Positions 25,500 to 33,330 of a stretch of DNA of 53,665 nt are shown one piece after another. The notes below the pieces were generated by a model that made no database searches, was not told the DNA's origin, and saw only the letters and a program-made list of their open reading frames with translations. Within the stretch, counting starts at the first letter, position 1; every line of letters begins with the position of its first letter. Where the stretch lies: the NCBI GenBank assembly GCA_947624955.1, contig CANQMM010000004.1, positions 1 through 53,665 on the forward strand, read 5' to 3'. Origin of the DNA: an uncultured Bacilli bacterium. Lineage in GTDB: Bacteria > Bacillota_I > Bacilli_A > RF39 > UBA660. The translations under genes were made by a program, and so were the position numbers.

Positions 25500-26477
25500 T
25501 CAATCCTGTTCTATGTTTAGATGAAGACACTTAACATCTTTTTCAAATTCGGCTTTGGCCTTGGCAACATCTATTTTATCTTCGAGATTAAGGTGTTTAA
25601 TGGCTGCTTCAAAGTCTTTAGCTAAATTTTCTCCCCTAATACCCATACTACGTGGTTGATCAAAGAAGATGTCATCTTTTCCTAAATTAAGGGCTTTCCT
25701 TACAAAAGACTCATCACAGGTTGAGCCATAGCCGTCAGACCAATCTTCAGTGACATCTAAAGTCTCTAAAATACGAAATAAAATTCTTCTTAAAAATTCC
25801 ACGTGACATAACGTTTTATATAATGCTGCCATATTTAAACGTTCACCATATCTTTTGACTTGAACAATAAGGTGGATAAGTTCTTTGCCCTTACTACTTA
25901 ATTCGAAGGTATCTAGATCGACGTTATACCCAGCGTTTTCTAAAGCTTTTAAAATATTCGTAATGATGATGGCACGGTTCAATACTTGAGCTTTAGTAGT
26001 ACCCCAATAGTAAGAAAGCAAGACGTGAATACGGATAAATCTTGGCTTTTTGATTCTTTCTTCGGTTTCATAACATAGAGGGTTACCCTGACTGTAGGCG
26101 GGAATATTTAAGTGTCCACCCGCAACGGTTCCAACTGTGCGATATTTATGAACTTCTCTTAAACTGGCACTATTTAAATCTTTTTGAAGAGTAAGAAATT
26201 CTTCATAACCAGGATCGACTTCACTTACTAAATCTTCAACCGCTTCATCATATGGTTTACCTGCAAAACCACTAGAATTTTCAACGCTATAAAGAGTAGT
26301 AAAGACTTCACTATTAGTTACGGGTTTACTCTTTAAATATTTATATAGATCATAAAGGTTGTTAAATCTAGCTGTGTACATAACATATTCTCTATCACCA
26401 ACATAGCATTCTTGTGGTTCAAAAATGTTATCAGGAAAATTAATTTGATTTTCACGACTACTTCTAACTATTTTCAT
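25500..26477 (-). CDS. Unrecognised protein of the MoxR-like module, possible vWA-like partner
   Basis: 325 residues from the first ATG. I cannot name the family with certainty. It lacks signal and membrane segments. The region RFIRIHVLLSYYWGTTKAQVLNRAIIITNILKALENAGYNVDLDT (about residues 146-190) followed by LIHLIVQVKRYG reads like a degenerate von Willebrand A fold (strand, long helix, strand), as seen in the partner proteins of MoxR-type ATPases and in related phage proteins. No intact MIDAS metal motif is seen. The frame is open for 49 more codons upstream (see next entry), so the true protein may have about 374 residues. Third gene after a MoxR-like ATPase and a 440-residue protein, all on one transcript. 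Confidence 0.55.
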   Translation of the reverse strand: MKIVRSSRENQINFPDNIFEPQECYVGDREYVMYTARFNNLYDLYKYLKSKPVTNSEVFTTLYSVENSSGFAGKPYDEAVEDLVSEVDPGYEEFLTLQKDLNSASLREVHKYRTVGTVAGGHLNIPAYSQGNPLCYETEERIKKPRFIRIHVLLSYYWGTTKAQVLNRAIIITNILKALENAGYNVDLDTFELSSKGKELIHLIVQVKRYGERLNMAALYKTLCHVEFLRRILFRILETLDVTEDWSDGYGSTCDESFVRKALNLGKDDIFFDQPRSMGIRGENLAKDFEAAIKHLNLEDKIDVAKAKAEFEKDVKCLHLNIEQD

Positions 26478-26624
26478 TTCTTTAGGTTCACCCTCTTCGG
26501 GAACTGCCTCTTGGAGTTCCGCCTCTTCAACTGTTTCTTCTAAATCTTCGACTATTTTTTCTTCATTAATTAATTTTTGAATTAATTTTTTTAATAACTC
26601 TAAATATTCACGAGCAGATTTTAT
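26478..26624 (-). other. In-frame 49-codon extension with probable ATA start
   Basis: The frame of the 25500-26477 gene stays open upstream to 26624, encoding a Lys/Leu then Glu-rich segment (KLINEEKIVEDLEETVEEAE). No ATG, GTG, TTG or CTG occurs in it. An ATA codon at 26622-26624 lies eight bases after a GAGAGG ribosome site, directly after the upstream ATPase stop codon. The composition looks coding. Either ATA is used as start, or an ATG mutated here and the downstream ATG at 26477 (weaker AGGGTGA ten bases away) took over. Confidence 0.5.
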
Positions 26625-26629
26625 GGTGT

Positions 26630-28909
26630 CTACCTCTCCTCTATGCCTTCATTACAAGCTTTAACAAATGATTTAGCCAAAATTAGAGTATCTGCTTTAC
26701 GTAATTCTCTTGGAACATTTAATTCATCATCTAAGTTATGAATATGATAATAATCGCAAAATTGTTTCTTTAGGAAAATTAGATAATCTTTTTCTTTAGT
26801 TTGAGTAAATTTTTCCCGCATTATTTGGTCGATAGTTTTACTATTATGTTTGATATATTTAACAATAGCTGCAGCATCTCTAGTGGTCGTAATACCAGGG
26901 GCAACATCTAGACCGCGTTGTTTTGCATAAGCATCACAAGCCATTCTAAATTTAATAAAGATGTCATACCAATTTTTAAATTCCCCAAAGATTTTTTCTT
27001 CAACATGATTATCATAATTAAAGCGAAGCGGAGTTTGTCTTTCTTGAACAGCTTCATCAATTCGACCACGAGAAGAGAATATTTCATTTTCCCCACTACC
27101 ACGGGTGTTTCCAGCACTAATAATACGGAAATTAGGATTAATAGGAACGGTCATATCTTCAGCAAAAGTAATATATCTTGGTTTAGAAAGATTTTCTAAA
27201 ACATCAAGGAGGTTAGAGTAAATGCTTGTTAGAACGACGTGGGTATCAGTATTACCATTATCGAATTCATCATATGAAATCATTTTTCCATAAAATAAGG
27301 CGATGAAAGTTTGGGTGGCTCTAAACCGACCGTGGGGATCGTTATAAGCCATAATACTATATTTATCAGTAATTTTACCATTATCAATTAGATCTATACC
27401 AATAAGTTCGGCAGCTTGCTTAATAACGTAAGATTTTCCACAACCGGATGGCCCCCAAATATAGACCCAATCACCTTCGATAATACAGCGGATTACTTCT
27501 TCAACCATTTCGTGGAAGAATTCACCGTTTTCTTCACGGCGGCGTTTTTCGGCAAGAATGCGATTCATTCTTTCATCAAAAGGAATAGCTTCATCAAAGG
27601 CGGGAATTACCATTGATTGGGTTGGTTCTTTAGGAATTATAACACTTGGCCCAGCGGGGATTACTAAGCGGTCATAACCGGGAATTATTATACCGGATTG
27701 CGGATTAGAGGTTACTGTTGCACTAGTCGTTGCGGCGACTTGCATTTCACTAAATTTCTTAAGAGCTTCCATAATTGTTTGGTTATCAGCAGCTGATTTT
27801 AGGTAAGCTTGTAATTGCGGCTCAGTTTCCACATACTCCCGTAATCTAGCTACTCCCTCTTCAGCAGTTTTTTGAACTCTTAATAAATCGGTGGTCGTAT
27901 TTGACGATAACCCTCTAGCAAGTAATCTAATGTCATCAATCTTTTTTTGCGCATCTTGAAGAATCTGTTTAAAAACTTCATCGCTGCTAGCTTTAAGAGA
28001 TTGTTCTAGAGTAAGGAGATAGTCGTCTAAGTTCTTGATAATGGCTTCTTTAGCATCTTCAATAGACTTTTGCATAGCTTCTACGGCACTCTTAGAAGTA
28101 TCATTAATTTCTTTTTTACCATTATTGATCGAGGTAGATATTTCTTGACGACCACTTTTGATTTTAGTGTCTACACGTTCACAAAAGGAATCAATCTTCT
28201 TTTGCATAGCTTCTAGTTTAGCAATATATCTTTGAGCTCTTTCGGCTTCCTCAGAAATAAGGGCCAACTCTTTTTCATCAATCGGATAAATACCCATACG
28301 TTTTTTAGCTTCCATTAAATGGCTATTTATATACTGCTCGAAATCATCTAATTCCGTAGTAAGACCGGCGATAAAGGAAATGATTTCATTTTTAAAAGTT
28401 TGCGCATTGATACAGTAAGGAGCAACAGCACAAGCAAACTGAACGATGATTTTGTAATTCTTTTGATATTCAGGATTACTCTTAATTAAATTAGCAATAG
28501 TTAGATAATCTAATCTAGATGAAAATAAAGAATAAAACTTATAGTCGAATAAATCTTGAGCGATTAGACCATCTCCACTACTAAAATTAGAAATAAATGC
28601 GTGTTTTATCGCAGCATATTCCGGAGTTTCTTCGCCTTCAGGTAAGAAATATTTTACGGCTAAGACAGTTTTGGTAAAAATGGTAGTAAAATTATTAAAA
28701 CCGGAATATGATGAATTAATCATCTCTAAGATGACAGCTTCTAAAAATTCAAAATCCACAAAATCATTATTTCTTTTTTTATCTCTTATAGCACTAACAT
28801 AGTCAACTAAAAAATTAGTTATCTCACTATTGTTAGATGCGGATTTAATGTTTTTTATTAATCTTTTATAATCTTTTTCTTCTTGTGTATCTTCAGTTAA
28901 AAGTCCCAT
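26630..28909 (-). CDS. MoxR-like AAA ATPase with long N-terminal coiled coil
   Basis: AAA+ ATPase of 759 residues. Residues 1-200 are helical and unrecognised. Residues about 205-345 form a long coiled coil (repeating KKIDSFCERVDTKI-type heptads). The AAA domain is about 470-690: Walker A GPSGCGKSYVI, Walker B MISYDEFDN, sensor-1 FRIISAGNT, and an arginine-rich SSRGRIDEAVQER loop. This core resembles MoxR/CbbQ/dynein-like (AAA_5) ATPases, which act as chaperone-like remodelers, usually with a vWA partner. AAAGGGTGA precedes the ATG, two bases after the upstream gene. Middle gene of a three-gene operon. The client is unknown. Confidence 0.82.
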   Translation of the reverse strand: MGLLTEDTQEEKDYKRLIKNIKSASNNSEITNFLVDYVSAIRDKKRNNDFVDFEFLEAVILEMINSSYSGFNNFTTIFTKTVLAVKYFLPEGEETPEYAAIKHAFISNFSSGDGLIAQDLFDYKFYSLFSSRLDYLTIANLIKSNPEYQKNYKIIVQFACAVAPYCINAQTFKNEIISFIAGLTTELDDFEQYINSHLMEAKKRMGIYPIDEKELALISEEAERAQRYIAKLEAMQKKIDSFCERVDTKIKSGRQEISTSINNGKKEINDTSKSAVEAMQKSIEDAKEAIIKNLDDYLLTLEQSLKASSDEVFKQILQDAQKKIDDIRLLARGLSSNTTTDLLRVQKTAEEGVARLREYVETEPQLQAYLKSAADNQTIMEALKKFSEMQVAATTSATVTSNPQSGIIIPGYDRLVIPAGPSVIIPKEPTQSMVIPAFDEAIPFDERMNRILAEKRRREENGEFFHEMVEEVIRCIIEGDWVYIWGPSGCGKSYVIKQAAELIGIDLIDNGKITDKYSIMAYNDPHGRFRATQTFIALFYGKMISYDEFDNGNTDTHVVLTSIYSNLLDVLENLSKPRYITFAEDMTVPINPNFRIISAGNTRGSGENEIFSSRGRIDEAVQERQTPLRFNYDNHVEEKIFGEFKNWYDIFIKFRMACDAYAKQRGLDVAPGITTTRDAAAIVKYIKHNSKTIDQIMREKFTQTKEKDYLIFLKKQFCDYYHIHNLDDELNVPRELRKADTLILAKSFVKACNEGIEER

Positions 28910-28911
28910 AA

Positions 28912-30234
28912 TTATTCACCCTTTACTAATTCTAAAATTTTGGTTTTATTTAATAAGTCGCTAGCACCAAGAACATTATCGGTTTGACTTATACTTTTTA
29001 AGGCTGCTCTAGTTATTCCTTTTAAACCATTCGGAGTTTGGACTAAGTGATAGAAATAGCGATTTTTTAATTGTTCTTGGTAATAACCACTACTTTCTTG
29101 AGGAGTTTCGGTAAATCTAGTTTCTATAGCATATACTCCGAGTTCTGTTGATAAGCATACACCACTAATATTTTTGCTAACTTCGTCTAAACACATCGCT
29201 TGGGCATCAAGAGTAGCAGTTTTATTTCGATGATAGGTTTGGGAATAAAATTCTCGCCGTTTAAATGCCGATGGTAAAGTTTCTAAATACATACTATGAA
29301 CAGCTACGGTTTTTTCGGTTGGACTGATATCAGTAATGGTATTTTCGACCCCATACAACGCGTGCCAAGGTAAGGAATACCAAGAAAGATGTGAGTCATA
29401 ATCTAAATCGGCAAGATTTGACCATTGGTTATTGGCAGTTGGTAAATCTTGATTTTCATAAATAATTATCGCTCCATCTTTATAGACTCTGTAAGTCATT
29501 TTGGGAGCTCCTTGCGTTAGTTCATAAGTAGCATAACAAGTTACATTGTATAAAGGAATGGCCATTGCTACTTCAATAGCGGTATTTTTAAAAGATATGT
29601 GTAATTCATAAGGAGTAGGTTTGGTATTAATACCTCCTACTAGAATGGTATAATCATTTTCACTATCTTTATTAAATACTAAGGGGATAGTGGTAGCTAC
29701 ACCGTCGACAGTTGCTTCGATATTGTAAACACTGCGATATCCATTAACATCGCCTTGAAATACAACGGTATGGTTAGTGGATTTATAAAATTTCTCTAAA
29801 TGATATTTAATAATAGGTAATAAACTTTTTACTTCATCTATTTCAAATAACAATGTTCCGTTATAACTAGCTTTATTTTCGTAAAAGCGATAAATTTCAT
29901 TTATGGCGGTCAGTTCGCCACTTTCTAATACTGCTTTAGTATGTTCATCAATATCTATATTGGGTCTTAAATGAAAGGGGTCAGTTAAACCATCTTCTAA
30001 GATATTATTTTTTTCATCATTATATACTTCGACTACTTTTTTAGCAAAAATAGGAAAATGAGGATCTTTAGCACTTATATTTAAGTATTTTCCACCATCA
30101 TAGACAACTAAAAGAGCGGGGATGATTGTCATTTTATCAGAATTTATTTGGGTTAAATCCCAAAGTTGGACCGATTCAAGATTGTGAAGTTGATATATTT
30201 CGATTAATTCAAAATCCATATGATATAATTGCAT
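28912..30234 (-). CDS. Unrecognised 440-residue protein, first gene of the MoxR-like module
   Basis: I do not recognise this family. The protein appears soluble, without signal peptide or membrane helix. An N-terminal part (1-150) has the motif PALLVVYDGGKYL, which resembles a small beta-barrel strand pair; residues about 150-300 are rich in beta strands with Thr, Tyr and Asn; the rest is mixed. AAGGAG precedes the ATG. Its gene has its own consensus promoter (30261-30289) right after the rpsR terminator and is followed two bases later by the ATPase, so it is probably the substrate-recognition or scaffold part of the same system. That role is an inference from operon order only. Confidence 0.55.
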   Translation of the reverse strand: MQLYHMDFELIEIYQLHNLESVQLWDLTQINSDKMTIIPALLVVYDGGKYLNISAKDPHFPIFAKKVVEVYNDEKNNILEDGLTDPFHLRPNIDIDEHTKAVLESGELTAINEIYRFYENKASYNGTLLFEIDEVKSLLPIIKYHLEKFYKSTNHTVVFQGDVNGYRSVYNIEATVDGVATTIPLVFNKDSENDYTILVGGINTKPTPYELHISFKNTAIEVAMAIPLYNVTCYATYELTQGAPKMTYRVYKDGAIIIYENQDLPTANNQWSNLADLDYDSHLSWYSLPWHALYGVENTITDISPTEKTVAVHSMYLETLPSAFKRREFYSQTYHRNKTATLDAQAMCLDEVSKNISGVCLSTELGVYAIETRFTETPQESSGYYQEQLKNRYFYHLVQTPNGLKGITRAALKSISQTDNVLGASDLLNKTKILELVKGE

Positions 30235-30260
30235 ATTTATCTCCTTTAAAACTATTTTTT

Positions 30261-30289
30261 ACTATAACCGATAAGGGGGTTAATGTCAA
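30261..30289 (-). promoter_or_regulatory. Strong promoter of the MoxR-like operon
   Basis: On the minus strand TTGACA (30284-30289), a 17-base spacer and TATAGT (30261-30266). The -35 begins two bases after the rpsR terminator T-run, so the three-gene module is transcribed independently of rpsF-ssb-rpsR. Confidence 0.8.
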
Positions 30290-30290
30290 A

Positions 30291-30312
30291 CAAAAAAGAC
30301 CATTAGGTCTTA
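30291..30312 (-). terminator. Terminator of rpsF-ssb-rpsR
   Basis: On the minus strand AAGACC and GGTCTT flank a 4-base loop, then TTTTTT. It overlaps the region of the rpsR stop codon. Confidence 0.85.
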
Positions 30313-30528
30313 TTTTACATATGGTAGTAATGCCATATATCTAGCACGTTTAATTTGTTCAGCAATATGTCTTTGATGTTTAGCACAAGCACCAGTCATA
30401 CGACGAGGCATTATTTTGCCTTTTTCATTAATATATTTTGAAACAATCATAACATCTTTATAATCAACGCTTTTACCAGCGCACATTTGACATATTTTTT
30501 TCTTTTTACGATAAAATCCTTCTGCCAT
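30310..30528 (-). CDS. rpsR: 30S ribosomal protein S18
   Basis: Small-subunit protein that pairs with S6 on the platform. Its 72 residues hold CQMC and CAKH, four possible metal ligands, so this looks like the zinc-type (C+) form, which is relevant to zinc-dependent ribosome remodelling. The [29 protein letters not shown] signature is intact. Last gene of rpsF-ssb-rpsR. Confidence 0.97.
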   Translation of the reverse strand: MAEGFYRKKKKICQMCAGKSVDYKDVMIVSKYINEKGKIMPRRMTGACAKHQRHIAEQIKRARYMALLPYVK

Positions 30529-30544
30529 AATTTATTCCTCCTTT

Positions 30545-31018
30545 TTAAAATGGTAAATCGTCATCACTTAGAGCAACTTCATTACCAAAATCTTTAAATG
30601 GGTCTTCAGAAATATCGGATGTTTCAATATCCATTGGCATATCTTGGACATCAGGTTGGTAAGCATCAGCAGCGAAAGAAGCACTAGCAGAAGCCCCCGC
30701 GCCTTTGGAACTTAAGAAGGTAACATTGTCAGCTACTACCTCTGTAACATAGCGTTTATTACCATCCGGAGCATCATATGAACGAGTTTGAATACGGCCT
30801 TCAACAGCTACTTGAGTTCCTTTAGTACAATATTTAGCGATATTTTCTGCTTGGCGACGCCAGGCAACACAATTGATGAAGTCAGCATCGCGACCACCAT
30901 TTTGATTAGTAAATGCTCTATTTACGGCAACGGTAAATGTAGTAGTATTAACTCCTGAAGTTGTTGCCCGCATTTCAGGGTCTTTAGTCAATCTACCGAT
31001 TAATATAACTTTATTCAT
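30545..31018 (-). CDS. ssb: Single-stranded DNA-binding protein
   Basis: Essential ssDNA-binding protein, 157 residues. The N-terminal OB-fold begins MNKVILIGRLTKDPEMRAT and includes FINCVAWRRQAENIAKYCTKG. A flexible Ala/Ser-rich linker follows, and the C-terminal acidic tip ends DDDLPF, the site for partner proteins. Located between rpsF and rpsR, as in most Bacillota. Confidence 0.97.
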   Translation of the reverse strand: MNKVILIGRLTKDPEMRATTSGVNTTTFTVAVNRAFTNQNGGRDADFINCVAWRRQAENIAKYCTKGTQVAVEGRIQTRSYDAPDGNKRYVTEVVADNVTFLSSKGAGASASASFAADAYQPDVQDMPMDIETSDISEDPFKDFGNEVALSDDDLPF

Positions 31019-31021
31019 ATA

Positions 31022-31312
31022 CTACTCCTCATCTAATTTAATAATTAAATGTCTAAGAACTGATTCATCTAATCCCGCTTTACGATCAAATTCTGCGATT
31101 ACTTCTTTAGTAGCTTCAACTTCGTAAACAAAGTAATAACCGTTTAATTCGTTTTTAATTGGATAAGCTAGTTTCTTTTCACCAAGTTCTTTTTCTTCTA
31201 CTACTTTAGATTTATTAGCAGTGATAATATTTTTTAAGTTTTCAGCAACTTTTTTTACTTGATCACTTTCCATAGTAGCTTTAACGATAAACATTATTTC
31301 ATATTTATTCAT
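31022..31312 (-). CDS. rpsF: 30S ribosomal protein S6
   Basis: S6 forms a dimer with S18 on the 30S platform. Length 96 residues, typical for Bacillota. The start MNKYEIMFIVKATM and the AYPIKNELNGYYFVYEVEA block are characteristic. First gene of rpsF-ssb-rpsR, with a structured leader that resembles the S6:S18 autoregulatory motif and a TTTACA-17-TATAAT promoter. Confidence 0.97.
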   Translation of the reverse strand: MNKYEIMFIVKATMESDQVKKVAENLKNIITANKSKVVEEKELGEKKLAYPIKNELNGYYFVYEVEATKEVIAEFDRKAGLDESVLRHLIIKLDEE

Positions 31313-31320
31313 CTTTACAC

Positions 31321-31363
31321 CTCCTTACGGTCTATTCGGCTTCGCATTAAACGAAGCAAGGAG
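31321..31363 (-). promoter_or_regulatory. rpsF leader hairpin, S6:S18-type autoregulatory element
   Basis: On the minus strand an outer helix (CTCCTT with AAGGAG, the second strand being the ribosome site) encloses an inner hairpin (GCTTCG/CGAAGC). The inner hairpin is followed by an unpaired CCGAATAGACCG. A CCG in a bulge next to a hairpin before rpsF is the reported signature of the S6:S18 binding motif. Binding would hide the ribosome site and repress rpsF-ssb-rpsR. Confidence 0.65.
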
Positions 31364-31383
31364 TAATTTCATACTCGGTTTGT

Positions 31384-31412
31384 ATTATAGCAAATTAAAA
31401 CATCATTGTAAA
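31384..31412 (-). promoter_or_regulatory. rpsF promoter
   Basis: TTTACA, 17-base spacer and TATAAT (31384-31389) on the minus strand. The -35 lies inside the loop of the terminator that ends the upstream membrane-protein gene, so terminator and promoter share the same bases. Confidence 0.75.
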
Positions 31413-31422
31413 GATGATGTTT
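31398..31422 (-). terminator. Terminator of the YwaF-like gene
   Basis: AAACATCAT and ATGATGTTT form a 9-bp stem with a 7-base loop, followed on the minus strand by TTAATTT. It also contains the -35 of the rpsF promoter in its loop. Confidence 0.7.
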
Positions 31423-31427
31423 ATAAA

Positions 31428-32171
31428 TTATATGAGCGATTTACTTAATAATTCTCTATTTCTAATTCTAGCTATTTGATAAATTAAAATACCAATTATT
31501 AATCCGGTAACTTCGATAGTTATTAAAGGATTAAAATATTTTAAAAATGGGTAGGTAGCGACGATATATGGAGGGATTTGGGAAGAGTAGATATAGTTCA
31601 TTTGGAAAAAATAATTAAAGGGCATCATTAAGAAAATGAGAATATTGGTAAAAATAAAAGTTTGAATAAAGTTTTTAAATTCTACTTTATAGTTTAGAGC
31701 ATAGTAAGAAAAGAAACTTAAAATAATAAAGATATGATGCGAAGTGAAATACTCCCAAAATTTATAGTAGTCAAAGCAAGATGGTAATTCAGGCCATAAA
31801 ATCGCCGGGATTGGTCCAATGAAAGAGAGGAAAAAGGTCAGTTTAAGAACTTTTTCATTTTTAAAAAGAATCCCATAGATAAATAGATAATTAGAAATAA
31901 AACAGAGATGTAGGGGTAAGTGAATTTTATAATCAAAGATACCATAATAAACATTGGTTGAAGTATAAATAAGCATATTTAATAATAAGATACAAGCACC
32001 GGTAACTAGAATAATTCTTTTGACTTTATAATTTAAATTACTAATTTTATTGCGATTAAAATAAATTAAAATTAAAGAAGCTATTACTAGACTAACGCAT
32101 AAAAGATGGTTAAGACCAAACATTTTAAAGCTTGGTCCTGGGTGTTCATTAACAAAAAATTCTCTGAGCAT
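31428..32171 (-). CDS. YwaF/TIGR02206 family membrane protein
   Basis: Integral membrane protein of 247 residues with seven hydrophobic segments. The HLPLHLC motif (about residues 83-89) and the Trp-Pro-Glu-Leu-Pro loop after the fourth helix are typical of the YwaF/TIGR02206 family. Function is unknown. Its start codon overlaps the ychF stop by one base, so it is translated from the ychF transcript, and it ends in a terminator shared with the rpsF promoter. Confidence 0.8.
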   Translation of the reverse strand: MLREFFVNEHPGPSFKMFGLNHLLCVSLVIASLILIYFNRNKISNLNYKVKRIILVTGACILLLNMLIYTSTNVYYGIFDYKIHLPLHLCFISNYLFIYGILFKNEKVLKLTFFLSFIGPIPAILWPELPSCFDYYKFWEYFTSHHIFIILSFFSYYALNYKVEFKNFIQTFIFTNILIFLMMPFNYFFQMNYIYSSQIPPYIVATYPFLKYFNPLITIEVTGLIIGILIYQIARIRNRELLSKSLI

Positions 32172-33271
32172 TAAACATTAAACCTAAAGTAACAAATGTC
32201 GCCATCCTGCATAATGTAGTCTTTTCCTTCTAATCTTAATTTTCCCGCTTCTTTAACGGCTTTCTCATCGCCCAATTGTTCTAGGTCTTCATAACTCATT
32301 ACTTCAGCTTTAATGAAACCTTTTTCAAAATCGGAGTGGATTATTCCGGCACACTTAGGAGCTTTCATTCCTTTAGTGAAGGTCCACGCTCTTACTTCAT
32401 CTTTACCGGCAGTAAAGAATGTTTGTAATCCGAGTAAATCGTACGTTGCCCGAATTAATTTATCAAGACCACTAGCATCGAGTCCCATCTCTTGCATAAA
32501 GTTAGCTTTATCTTCGTCATCTAACTCCGATAACTCACTTTCTAACTTAGCACACATAATAATTACTTTAGCATTGTCTTGTTTAGCATACTCGATGACT
32601 TCTTCCGTATATTCATTGGATCCTACTACGGCATCATCTTCACTGACATTAGCAGCATAAATGATGGGTTTAGCAGTAATAAAGTTAAAACTTTTTAAGA
32701 CCTCTAGTTCTTCTTCAGTAAAGGTTACTCTTCTTAAAGGGATATTATTCATCAAGGCTTCTTGCCCTTTAGATAGAGCACTGACTTCTAATAGAGATTG
32801 TTTATCTTTAGTGGTTTCAGCTTTTTTAACTATTTTACCTAGACGATTTTCAATGATTTCTAAATCGGCAAGTATGAGTTCCACATTAATAATATCCATA
32901 TCCCGAACAGGATTGATTTCTCCTTCAACGTGTGTAATATCACTATTTTTAAAACAACGAACAACTTCAACGATGGCATCGACTTCACGAATGTGAGATA
33001 AGAATTTATTACCTAAGCCTTCACCTTTCGAAGCACCTTTAACTAATCCTGCAATATCAGTAAATTCAAAAGTTGTTGGCACTAAACTATTGGGTACATA
33101 AAGGTTTTCGAGAAAAGCTAAACGAGTATCGGGAACGGTAACGACGCCAACATTAGGTTCAATAGTGGCAAATGGATAGTTGGCAGCTAGGATGTGTTTT
33201 TTAGTAATGGCATTAAATAAGGTAGATTTACCTACATTAGGTAAACCGACAATGCCGGCTTTTAATGACAT
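32171..33271 (-). CDS. ychF: Redox-regulated ATPase/GTPase YchF
   Basis: OBG-like P-loop ATPase that binds ribosomes and affects stress responses. Length 366 residues. The N-terminal GLPNVGKSTLFNAIT is the P-loop, DIAGLVKGASKGEGLGNKFL is the switch II region, AANV(S) stands in the position of the altered G4 motif that favours ATP, and the C-terminal TGS domain (about 280-366) includes RAWTFTKG and YIMQDGDICYFRFNV. YchF before rpsF is conserved oriC-side order in Bacillota. Confidence 0.97.
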   Translation of the reverse strand: MSLKAGIVGLPNVGKSTLFNAITKKHILAANYPFATIEPNVGVVTVPDTRLAFLENLYVPNSLVPTTFEFTDIAGLVKGASKGEGLGNKFLSHIREVDAIVEVVRCFKNSDITHVEGEINPVRDMDIINVELILADLEIIENRLGKIVKKAETTKDKQSLLEVSALSKGQEALMNNIPLRRVTFTEEELEVLKSFNFITAKPIIYAANVSEDDAVVGSNEYTEEVIEYAKQDNAKVIIMCAKLESELSELDDEDKANFMQEMGLDASGLDKLIRATYDLLGLQTFFTAGKDEVRAWTFTKGMKAPKCAGIIHSDFEKGFIKAEVMSYEDLEQLGDEKAVKEAGKLRLEGKDYIMQDGDICYFRFNV

Positions 33272-33302
33272 AATCTGTCCTCCTTGTCTAATTAATTATA
33301 TT

Positions 33303-33330
33303 AAAAAACAATTGAAAGTTCAATTGTTTT
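33303..33330 (-). terminator. Terminator of the AbgT-family gene
   Basis: AAAACAATTG and CAATTGTTTT form a 10-bp stem with a 6-base loop, followed by a T-run on the minus strand. It lies in the 57-base gap before ychF, so ychF has its own promoter. Confidence 0.85.

Noticed and set aside
26620-26660. Programmed -1 frameshift joining the MoxR-like ATPase to the next gene
   Set aside because: The frames would join after a -1 shift, but the bases before the stop (GAGGAGAGGTAG) are not a slippery heptamer. A separate start is simpler.
32313-32996. Plus-strand ORFs of 115 and 111 residues
   Set aside because: Antisense to ychF; Ser/Leu-rich shadow composition.
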